A DNA stretch of 64,000 bases, taken from Harmothoe impar. Taxonomy: Eukaryota > Annelida > Polychaeta > Phyllodocida > Polynoidae. Where the stretch lies: the NCBI GenBank assembly GCA_947462335.1, contig OX381707.1, forward strand, positions 14,599,418-14,663,417. The letters are read 5' to 3'. The translations under genes were made by a program, and so were the position numbers. The notes beneath the pieces are model-generated. The model saw only the letters and a program-made list of their open reading frames with translations. It was not told the origin of the DNA and ran no database searches. Of the stretch, positions 54,035 to 64,000 are shown one piece after another; within the stretch, counting starts at the first letter, position 1; the number at the start of each line of letters is the position of its first letter.

Positions 54035-56419
54035 TAATCACCTGGCTGCTATAGTTAGCAGAGGAAACATAATTGGTACCACACAAAATGGCGCTGTACA
54101 GTGATCATCTTGCTAATGCGGACTAAGATTACAGAGGTACATCTACACGGGACTACATTCTGACTTTACTTTGCCTATTCATCACAATGTGTGTGGGCGA
54201 TGTATGTGGGCTATTTGTAGAATAATGTTCCGACATAACTTATACTCTTCATCATAATATGCATCTTGGCTTTCATATTATATGCATAGTAATTTGTAGT
54301 AATTAATAGTAAAGATATGCATCGACAGTGTAGATTATGTTGACGTATTCCACTGACAATGCTACATTTGGAGATGTGCGTAATGACAGTTGCAGGGCTC
54401 ATTTCAACCTTAGATACCACATAGAGGATTTCATCATTACTGTTAACATTTGATAGCTCTCAACTAATATGATATCAGTGTAATGTAACATATTATTACA
54501 AATTTATATTCCACATATCTATCGATAATTCCAGATTAATAGGGCTTTATGCACAAGTGAAAAGGCCATAAAGAATGTTTTATATGGGGGAATCATATCG
54601 CACATACTAGCCCATGGTTTCCTTACTTATGCTCTGTACCCTTACAGGAGCTTACAATGATTGCAATATGGTGACTTAGAGCACCTTTTTTATAAAAGAC
54701 AATTTCAACAGTTCAGCCACACAGAAAAACTACTATTCTCAGAGGTACTTTAAAATTGGAAGTTAAACGAGCGCATACATGGTGAGGCTCTAATCAAATT
54801 GGTTAAAGCAGACGATGAAGTCTGCTCTGTAGCACTGTGCTTGTCTATTGACCAGGGAATCTGAAGGGAGTCTGAAGGGTTATTGGGTGTGGACCTCAGT
54901 CTAAACACTCCATTGAAATGCATCCCATGACACTGAATATGCCAGTGTGTTTATGAGCATCTCTTCCTTTTGCACTTAACTTCCACCCCCGCACATAGAC
55001 ATATTACTTTGTCTGGAATTTTTTGAAGCAATATTTAAAATGGCTGTTTCCTATGTCCTTCCATACTGATATGCCTCTACCCTCAGATAACCTGAAACAT
55101 TTGTCTATTTTATAAAGACATTCATGATCAAGGGGTACTCAATCAAATAGGCTATAGATCACCTTCTCCCACTCAGCTGTAGAAACCCATCATTATCCCT
55201 TTGGGGAGCTGTTAATATACTCATGGGTATATCCCTGATATACTTATATCACTAAGCTCACTGGTAATGAGCATTTACTTTTAGGAAATACAAGATCTCC
55301 TGTGCTTAAGCACTTGGAGGCCGTATTCAATGCCCCCATCGAATACAATGTGGCTGTATTCAATGGGCTAAGGAAAAGTGGGTTTTTTTTTCCTTCATTA
55401 GATGGCTTAAATAAACACAAATACTAACTACATTGATACTGCTCTGATGTATTTCACTCATGGGGGCTGGGGTGCATCCCACACAGCTTGCAGCTTCATG
55501 GGATATGGCCCCAGCCCCCATTCGTGAAATAGAACAGAGCCAGTATCAATGGGCATTGGCTGTTTGGCATTTGTCTATATCCCACCGGATTTATTGACTT
55601 GAATGTAGGACTTGAATGTAGGACATGTGACAAAGACAGAAGCGTTGTCTATTGTTAAGAATCATGTCTGCAAATCATGTCTGCAATTGGCTCAATTTTC
55701 CCCCTGTGTTGGATACGATTCATCTGCAGTCAAGGATCGCCAGTTGATAATAGAACTGTCAGAGCGTTACCTTGTATCAGATATATTGGCCATGAATAAG
55801 GAGACCAGGAAATTCAGTCAGTTATGAGATAATTATAATGTCAGTGAAAAGATTCTTCAATTCATCTTTTGGGAGGATAAGACTTGTATAGGAAGATCTG
55901 GTTAAATGTCATAGGTAACAAATTTACACCTATGCAGAGCCTTGTGAGAAAATCTGACATAATGGAGTTTCTAATGATAGATGTCATCTATGCATCATCA
56001 TTTTCCCTATAAACCATGCAACATGAATGCGAAACCAGGATTGAGAGATTATGAGATATAATATCAATACAATTTTGGTACGCATGATGCATGAATAGCA
56101 TACAGCACTGACAAATACACCGAGACATCTGTATTATCAGCAAGACCTGACTGAAGACTTTACACTGATGATAGTAATCTGAAGAACCTACGCTTTAATA
56201 AGCCCTAATACATTAAAAATGCCCCCAGGTCTGATGAGCGAAAGAAATGAAGTCAGGTTTCCCCCTGTGTCGGTAAAGTCTAGTTTTTCCAAGAAAAAAT
56301 ATCAGGCCTGTGATTTAAGACCAGGTACATACAAGAAAATATTATCTAAGGATCAAAAGTGACGGCCTTGCCAAATCCTGGGAGACTCACTAGACTAGAA
56401 CATGATAGTTATAGACACG
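54035..56419. other. Unassigned stretch
   Basis: No convincing gene. A plus-strand 71-codon frame at 55,612-55,827 has no recognisable motif, and a 9-bp start (CTTGAATGTAGGAC) is duplicated next to it. A hairpin element is at 55,431-55,551. The rest is AT-rich. Confidence 0.3.
55431..55551. repeat. 121-bp hairpin element
   Basis: CATTGATACTGCTCTGATGT ... CATGGGGGCTGGGG pairs with CCCCAGCCCCCATTCGTGAA ... CAGTATCAATG. Arms are about 45 bp with a few mismatches and the loop about 30 bp. Confidence 0.65.
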
Positions 56420-58180
56420 GCTGGAACCATCCGTGAGGTAGTATACATAATTGCAATAGCATAAGTCCAATTGATAAATTGCTATGGTGATCTTTGGGAG
56501 GACAATTTATCATGTAGAGACAAAACAAGTGGAAACTGTTTCTTCGTTGTACAGACAAGACATATTCTATAGTACCAGCTGAGTGATAACACCCCATGAC
56601 TCGTGGCACCCTATCCCAATCACTCAGCCGACCACAAGGTCCGCTACAAAGCTATTTGGTGGAGCAGTGCACAAAGGTCACGTGCCCTGTCTCGGTGATC
56701 TATGTACAGAGACATTGACGTGTGAACACAATCCATAACCCGATGTGTAATCAATTCTTTATAAAAAAAAGATTTGGCCTGAGGACATTTACCTCAATGT
56801 GATGTTCAATGTAAAATGTATTATGAATATGAAATATTCCTTTACTGTTGCATAATAGTTTTGTATGCCTTAACTTACATGACAAATGAGTCCCTCCATC
56901 AGAAAATATTCATTGCTTCATTATATTTATGAATTTGCTCTTCTATTTCATACATAAAGTTCTAGAAGAAATCCTCAGTTTAATGGTATTTGAACCTAAT
57001 CTTTACGGACTGGGGTCACATGTTTGTAAAGCCCAAATTATGCAAGCATTATTTTTCTTATTTCAAACTAAATTCCACACGAGTCTATAGGAAATGATAT
57101 ATATGGTAAGGGTCGGGAAGTATTCCTAAACGAATGTGCACTGACCTATTACCTGGACCCTTCCTGGCATATCTGTACCACTGCATTTGAAGGAATCAAT
57201 GATTAATGTAGGAGTTTGAAGGCCACCCTGCAAACAAGATCTCAGGCAGAACTTGTGCGGTTCTTGAGTCACAACTCAGGATCCCTGCAAGAATTGTGCA
57301 CGTATCGGCACGAGACTATGTGAACAGCTTTTGACTGTGTCATATTCTGTGGAATTCCACATTATTTATATCAAACAGAACTTGGGAATTGTACGTTCGC
57401 AACTGGGTAGAATCTGGGTAGGTCACAATGACAAGAGAAAGGCATGAGATATTCCCAAGAATTGTGAAGATATCCTTACTACAATCTGAACTTGGGAATT
57501 GAATGTTCGCAACTGGGTAGAATCCAATGTTCCTGATTTGTTTTAAAAGGGAATGGATGTGGGCAGAATTATCCTGAAGTTATAGATTTGACCAGTCTCA
57601 ACATGTATACTGTAAAGTTAACGTATGTCACGAGGTTAGATTGCCCCTGGGTGACATAGGATAATAACAACTGATATGCCCCAGCTCCTAGTAGGGGTGA
57701 CTTGTAGCTAGGTGCCTTTAGACAATCATCCCTCTTAAATGGTGACCGGCATGGATAAACAGAGAAAATAAAATTGTCTGTAAATGAAATGGTAGAAGGT
57801 GTTCAATGTCAGCACAGACTAGTAATGTGACCCAGTACTTTGACTTAGAGTGGCTCCACTACTCTCTGCAAATTGAACAGACCTACCACGTCTAGCCTGC
57901 ACTTGCAGAGGGAAAGAAATTTATCCCTGCTCCAACACTACAGAGTGTTATGTATTGTGACAGCTGACTCCGAAGTGGCAAGAGACGAGAGGCATAAAGA
58001 AATTGGTTTAAAAAAATGGGACTGTTCTATATCTAAATAGAGTTTTAAAAAGGTTGATTACCAGTGAAGGTATTATCTACTGTTGCCAACCTGGGTCACT
58101 TGAAGGGATTAGATTGATAAGATCAGAGGCAGTCTGCCTAAGTTATACATGGGGGACTAGGTCAAAAGAAAAATGATATC
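56420..58180 (+). repeat. F, G and A blocks
   Basis: F (GCTGAGTGATAACACCCCAT, CCGACCACAAGGTCCGCTAC), G (ATCTTTACGGACTGGGGTCA), a 57,200-57,560 stretch with AACTTGGGAATTG twice, then A (57,690-58,170). The A block is intact at the point where 31,737-36,851 interrupts its paralog. Confidence 0.65.
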
Positions 58181-58439
58181 TAATACCATTCCTACAACAG
58201 TACCTCTTGAGACTAAGATACTGTAATTGATATATACTGCCTTTCATAAAAGATAAACCTCTGCTATATCAATTAATTGGCTAACTTCCTTTTGTATCTA
58301 GAACTATCCATATGGATATAAAGTTTAGATATGAAATTTATATAAACACTATAATGAAATTTGATGATTGTTGATTGATTGTTAGTTAGTTTAACGTCCG
58401 GAGGGCAAATTGCATTTTGCATTCCAGACTGAAAAGAAA

Positions 58440-60560
58440 CAGACTGAAACTTGATGAAGGTAACAAAAACACACTATAAGCAGCATTTACAATGACTCTA
58501 GAATGTGTTTGTTTGTCAGTTGGTTTTTCATGTGTTTCTTATCTTAAAGTGTGTATAACAAAGTTTTTCCGTATTACATGTGTACATAAGAATCTAAGAC
58601 AGGGACTTTTGTGTTGCATTTAAGCTCACCCTACAGCCCATACTTTGGAGTGTTCTATGACACTGCATTCAAAGTGAACAAAAGAGATGTAGATTATTTA
58701 TCTCTCTCTGAGATGCACTGCCTTTATATGAAAGGCAATTTAAAAGGTGCTCAAGGTACTACAGCCTAATGTTTACCCCAGTGACTAAAGTACCTGGAAG
58801 AATGCACCAGCACCCTGGGAGGCATTTCACCGCATCCAAGAAAAAATACCAACATACGGCCCCCAAATACGGCCCTTATACTGACATTTTATGAAAAAAA
58901 GATTTTTCCATTTCTGAACCATTGCCGTGTTGTGTCCGTATGTTTAAGGCTTTTTTTTACAATTTCCGTATATGAATATGGCAGCCACCTGTCCCAATTG
59001 TAAAATTGTGCAAAAACCAGTCTACATTCCGGGGAACCCCTAGGGAATTCCCTCTGTGACGTCATAATATGTATACAGATACGGAGGTAGCCTGGGGAGG
59101 GTGTACATAGGGTCCGTTTGTTTGGGATTGTCAAAGAAGAGACAGGAGAGGTCGAGCAAGAGACAGGGAAGGCACTGGGAATGTACTAGAAGAGACAGGG
59201 GAGGTCGGGTGGGGGACAGGGAAGGTGGGGAGGGCACTGCCCAGGAATGTTGGGTGAGAGACAGGGGAGGTCGGATTTGGGACAGGGAAGGTCGGGGAAA
59301 ACACCGGGAATGTAGTAGAAGAGACAGGGGAGGTCAGGTAGGAGACAGGGAAGGTGAAGAAGTCACTCTGAATGTTGGGGAGGAGACAGGGGATGTCGGA
59401 TTTGGGACAGGGAAGGTCGGGGAAAACACAGGGAATGTAGTAGAAGAGACAGAGGAGGTCGGGTAGGAGACAGGGAAGGTGAGGAGGGCACTGGGAATGT
59501 TGGCAAGGGAGTAACACTTCTACGATGGCCTGTTGGGTCGATATCCACTGTTTGACACATTTGAGGTTTTTCTCCAGTGTGGTACTACCTGAGCTGGTGG
59601 TCTCATGTCTTGTACACTAAAACTCACATTGGTATAGTATTTTGTATTACATTCCCCTCCCCATTCCCCTGCCCATTCCCCTGCCTGTTTCCCCACTTGC
59701 CAGCTATCTAAGTTGCATTGGTGATTACTTGGAAGGGGTGTGGCCTGACCTCACCTTTCAATTAGACATACACATACCAATATGGATCCACACAAGGGAG
59801 AAACCTCCCCTGTGTTCAACTCATTGAGATTAGCCTGTTAGTTATATTTACTATAATGCATGAAGCAATGATGCTTTAGGGACCTCCCTTCTCCATTCCC
59901 CGACCTCCCTTCTCCATTTCCCGACCTCCCCTCTCCATCTCCCGACCTTCCCTCTCCATTGCCCGACCTCCCTTCTCCATTGCCCGACCTCCCCACTCCA
60001 TTCCCGACCTTCCTACTCCATTCCTCGACCTCCCCATTCCATTCCCCGACCTCCCCACTCCATTCTCCGACCTGTCCTCAAGACCAAAACCAACATGCGG
60101 ACCCCTTTTACAACATACGGCCCTACATACGACCCTTTTTCCTCCATTTTCAAAATATATGCTGTCCTTAGACCTGCCACATTCAAGGGGAAATATATGG
60201 ACCATATACGGAATTTTTGATCACCACATTATGTTGTGAAATGGAAAAACGCCACATTTGACTACGGACCCCCCACATTTGAATACGGATCTCCACATAA
60301 ATATTATGTGGTGAAACAGAAAAACGCCATATGTCACATACGGACCCCCCATATGAGTCATACGGGGGTCCATATTATGTGGTGAAATGGCCCTCTGGGG
60401 TAGGTTGTTATAGTACCATATATCAGGCAGATATTGCCACGAGCCATCCAAACTACCAATATTATATGTAAGCTATGAATGTTAACCAGAGCAGGCTCTA
60501 ACACCAGTTGTGATGTACGGTACAACAGAACATGATTGCAGTACCATAGCAGAATCTTTG
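58440..60560 (+). repeat. B block split by an insertion
   Basis: B sequence runs to about 58,815 (AATGCACCAGCACCCTGGG) and resumes at about 60,392 (CTCTGGGGTAGGTTGTTATA), matching the unbroken B block near 51,880. The preceding 58,365-58,440 has GTTTAACGTCCGGAGGGCAA, a motif I have seen in invertebrate repeats. Confidence 0.65.
58821..60392. mobile_element. TIR element carrying opposed minisatellites
   Basis: Ends GGCATTTCACCGCAT and ATGTGGTGAAATGGCC. An 8-bp target duplication is possible but imperfect (CCTGGGAG versus CTCTGGGG). Inside, 59,130-59,510 is a GAGACAGGGGAGGTCGG array organised in units of about 125 bp. 59,878-60,075 is a 20-bp CCGACCTCCC(T/C)(T/A)CTCCATT array of the opposite strand sense. 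TACGGCCC/TACGGACCCC motifs flank both. No transposase. Confidence 0.7.
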
Positions 60561-60899
60561 TCAATATAAAAAATCATCTTCAGCAAAGTTTTTCGCTACA
60601 TCATTTGAAATCAAGATAACTCACATTATATCAAAGATTAACCTATATGATGCTCCACAAAAAGATTAGATATTCTTTACAGATTTTCTAAATATAAATC
60701 ATTAATTGTACACTATTCCTAATTTTAATCATCTTGAAATGTTAGTGAATGATGGTACTGTCGCTGACAATTTCAACATTTTATATCTCTGGATTCATTG
60801 GGGTAACTTTGATCAGACATATATATATATATATATATATATCTTTTTAGGTGTTCTCTGTTACCAAGTGTGCACCCCCTTACAGCAGTGGAAATTTGC

Positions 60900-61610
60900 T
60901 GTCGGTTGATGATCTTAAATGAATTAGATTCAACTAGTTAGCATAGGTGAAAGAAGAGGTTGGGCATTAGGGCATTACTACAAAACATCAATAAGACTTC
61001 CTGAATGTCCTGTCTAATTGATCCTCTAGTGTATTACATTGATTTAGGGCACTTCTACCCACTCCAAGTGCCTGGGGCAGATAGATGGGCCTGTCTCTAT
61101 AGGTGAGGAAACCTAGCTATAAGTTAGACATTGAATTAACGTGTGACTTCCTCAAACATGAAGATTGGAGAACAGCAACAGAACAGGTATAGGCAATATC
61201 ATTTCCTAATTATAACACTCAAGATGATACAGCAGGGCATAGTTTTCATACCCCTTGATGCTTGATAATTTTAAACTGTACTCTTAATAAAGTTGCACTT
61301 TCACTGAAAGTATTCAATCACATATAGCGGTTGACTGTATGTTCTGTATTCACGATATGAACACTGTTTAAACGTACACAATCATTGCTGTTAACTCCCA
61401 GGATATATTTCAAACTGAACTCTGGGACACGGGCTTACTATAAGATGTATGTTCTTTGGAACAGACTTTACAATTATTTTGTCAAATCTGTCTGTCAAAC
61501 TTTCACCTTTCCTAATACTACTACATGCCTTTTGATGTCTGTGTCCAGTAGAAGGCCATGGGGCATCTTAGTTGAATCCCTTACAGAACTGCATTTATAT
61601 ATGACTAAAG
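60900..61610 (+). repeat. D and E blocks
   Basis: D: GGTGAAAGAAGAGGTTGGGC, ATTGATTTAGGGCACTTC. E: ATTTTGTCAAATCTGTCTGT, GCCTTTTGATGTCTGTGTCC. Matches 52,500-53,545 in order. (TA)n occurs at 60,820-60,842 and 61,711-61,771. Confidence 0.6.
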
Positions 61611-61715
61611 CTGACTTAATTGTGTCTCTTCATCACAATATGTGTGGGCTATGAATTACAGCAAAGACAATGGTTAAGTACCCCTAGCAAAAGGGGACGG
61701 GAAACATTATATATA

Positions 61716-61776
<61 letters not shown>

Positions 61777-61789
61777 CTTTAGGCTCTAA

Positions 61790-62379
61790 ACCATTTCGAA
61801 GCAGTAAGTGCTAAAACAGCTTATGATGCTCTTGTATTGGGCATTACCAACAGCAATATTACGTTAAAGGTTAAGACCCTTAAGTCCTGGACACATAACA
61901 AAAGGCATGCATATGTTTGTGAACATGAGAACTTGCGCAGATATTGAGTGACTATATTTGAGGAATGTTACAGGAAAGTAACAACATGCTATAGGTGTTT
62001 TACAGAATAAGGATGTCAGCTTAAAATGGTTTAATGCACACCAACACTGAAAATCCATAGGTTGAAAGGGTTATTCAGTACAGACTATACTAGGTTCGTC
62101 ATATGTGTGTTAGTCATAATAGGCAGTAATAACATACCTAGGTTAGTCCTATAGGGAGCCAAATAATGACTAATTAAGTTAGGCACTAGTGACTGAGAGA
62201 TTGGTCGTATAGGGAGCCTAGGAATATCAGTGCAGTGTGTTGGGCATCAAGGGAATCCCAAGCCGGTGAGGCCAGGCTTTGTATGGGGCTCAGAACCTTA
62301 CACCATTCAGTATTGCGTCTAGTGGGTTCAAGAATACATCAGGTGAAAGTCTTTGGTATAACTCAAAGAGAATTCGGGC
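61790..62379. other. Unassigned spacer
   Basis: TAGTCCTATAGGGAGCC and TGGTCGTATAGGGAGCC recur about 60 bp apart (62,142 and 62,203). No gene or known element. Confidence 0.3.
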
Positions 62380-63070
62380 TTGTTTTAAAGAATGGGTGGG
62401 GGTGAGCAGAATTATGCCTTCACTGAAATCATACTTATAGAGGCCTTCACATATATACTGTAAGTTAAGATTTGCTAATAGATTAAGTTTGCCTCTAGCC
62501 TAAATAGTGTGATGTCAACTGATAGGCCCCAGGTGCTGCTAGGGGAGACCTGGAGATGTGTGACCACTCCCCTTCCACACCACCGTCTCCAGTGTGGAAG
62601 AACAGAGAAAGTAAACTTGATGGCCACATCCGTAAATGGATTGGTAGAAGGTGTTCGATGTCAGAACAGGCTAGTAAGGTGACACAGTACTTTTACTAAG
62701 GGTGGCTCTACTACTCTTTGCAAGTGGTACAGACCCTCAACCTTTAACCTCCACCCACAAAAGAATTGAAATGCATCCCCACTCCAACACTATAAAGTGT
62801 TATACATTGTGGCAGCTGACTCCCAAGTGGCAATAGACAAGAGACATGAATAAATTGGTGTTAAGAAATGGGACTGTTCTATATCTTAGCCAGGCAGATG
62901 GCCCGTGTGTTCCTGTCCCCTTTTAAGGACAGGGTACTAAAAAGTGATTCTCAGTGATGATCTTCTGTTGCCAACCTGCGTCACTTCAAGAGATTAGATT
63001 GATAAGATCAGAGGTAGTCTGTCTAAGTTATACATGGGGCACTAGGTCTAGGGAAAGAATATATATGATA
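62380..63070 (+). repeat. A block with upstream leader
   Basis: The leader GGGGTGAGCAGAATTATGCC parallels GATGTGGGCAGAATTATCC at 57,552, then A proper from 62,520 (TAGGCCCCAGGTGCTGCTAG, GATGGCCACATCCGTAAATG). Together with 57,550-58,180 it shows that a leader-A-B-D-E order was duplicated as a unit. Confidence 0.65.
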
Positions 63071-63239
63071 CCTTATCTACAACAGTGCCTCTTGAGATTA
63101 GGAGACTTTAATTAACCAGTATTATATATACATATATATTTAATTATATAAACTCCCTTTCATAAAAGACATACATCACCGGTCTTTAAAAAATGACTAG
63201 GTTCGTTTTGTTAGTACAAAAGATGTGTACTTGAATAAA

Positions 63240-64000
63240 TCATTATATCAAAGTGATAAAAGCATACTGTGAGCAGCATTTTACAATGACTCTAGAATGA
63301 GTTCATGTTTTAGTTTGTTCAATCATGTATTTCATTCTGCTACAGAGCGGAAGGACACAAATGTCTCCTGTGGAAGTGTCCTGAGTTACAGAATGACCTT
63401 CACCTTTCGACTTTCCCAGCAGCAGAAATTTACCGTGGTTTTTGATCTTTAATCACTCAGGTTCAACTAAGATCAAGGTTATAATGAGTCAATGGGCAGA
63501 AGAGGTGAGAGAAGAGGTTGGACTTCCTGAATGTCCCTTCTAATGGATACTCTAATGTGAAATATTGATTTAGGGCACACACCTCCCTACTCCAAGTGCC
63601 TGGAGTAGAAGGATGGGCCTGCCACTAGAGGTTTGGAAACCCAACTTTTTAGGCAGCGATCAAACTGAAGTGCAACTAATTCAAAGATGAAGATTAAAGA
63701 ACAGAAACACTGGTATAGGTAATTGTATTTTCTCTCGATAATTACACTCAAGATGATACAGCAGATCATAAGGTTGATAACCTCTTAGGAAGTGGTAATT
63801 TTCTAACAACAAGAGGGACTGGTGGGACCTTTTTAACCCCCTGAAAGGGGAGGAGACCCTACAGATGTGGACACGTCCTGGCTTGATCATTTTATGTTTT
63901 ACTCATGAAGTTGGTGACTTCACTATGATCGAAAGTTCTGTATTCACCTTCGCTCTCAAAACATTGCTTCATTTTGCAAATGCATTGCTGTTAGTTTCTA
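63240..64000 (+). repeat. B start and D blocks, running off the window
   Basis: AGCAGCATTTTACAATGACT (B start) is followed closely by D (GGTTCAACTAAGATCAAGGT at about 63,460), so most of B is deleted here. The D tail (GATGATACAGCAGATCATAA) and the start of E continue to the edge. Confidence 0.55.

Noticed and set aside
55612..55827. 71-codon frame as a small gene
   Set aside because: No recognisable motif, no splice or promoter support, and length expected by chance in this composition.
59101..59517. 121- and 128-codon frames with repeats
   Set aside because: They are readings of the GAGACAGGGGAGGTCGG minisatellite.

Overview
The window looks like gene-poor, repeat-rich animal chromosome, most likely from a marine invertebrate. 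This is inferred from very low coding density, a tyrosine-recombinase (DIRS-order) retrotransposon, a jockey/CR1-type LINE, many terminal-inverted-repeat (TIR) elements, AAGGTCA-rich repeats and long microsatellites. I cannot name the species. No rRNA, intact tRNA, CRISPR array or prokaryotic operon is visible, and there is no confidently intact host gene.

Layout. 1-6,684: two head-to-tail copies (about 3.85 kb) of a 5'-truncated DIRS-order element. Each carries reverse transcriptase/RNase H, an overlapping tyrosine recombinase, then a B1-A2-B2 split-direct-repeat tail, followed by a piece of the local host repeat. 6,685-31,736: a mosaic of diverged, locally duplicated blocks, here called A, A', B, D, E, F and G. 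They are interrupted by Harbinger-like and hAT-like MITEs, a 2.06-kb multi-level foldback element with tRNA-like arms, and a perfect-looking 283-bp palindrome. A GC-rich stretch at 20.1-21.25 kb has a TATA/Inr promoter and a candidate minus-strand first exon. 31,737-36,851: a TIR element (5-bp TSD TTGAA) inserted cleanly into an A block. Near its left end it is itself interrupted by a 2.4-kb CACTA-like element carrying TTAAGC subterminal repeats and a 12-copy 91-bp satellite. About 37.2-51.48 kb: a large nest of insertions lying between an A-block tail and the next B block. It contains a 7.66-kb region bounded by 0.83-kb inverted repeats, and these enclose a broken nuclease-like/CXC gene. It also contains a 188-bp satellite element, a 687-bp MITE and a decayed LINE on the minus strand. 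51.49-64.0 kb: further B, D, E, F, G and A blocks, a second tRNA-like foldback, an inverted-minisatellite TIR element and long (TA)n tracts.

The strongest results come from comparing the local paralogous blocks with each other. Several insertions have a readable empty site elsewhere in the same window, so ends, target-site duplications and nesting order can be read directly. The best candidates for something undescribed are the long-inverted-repeat element with the PIN/FEN-like plus CXC gene, the CACTA element with its internal homogenised satellite, and the foldback elements whose arms contain tRNA-like heads.
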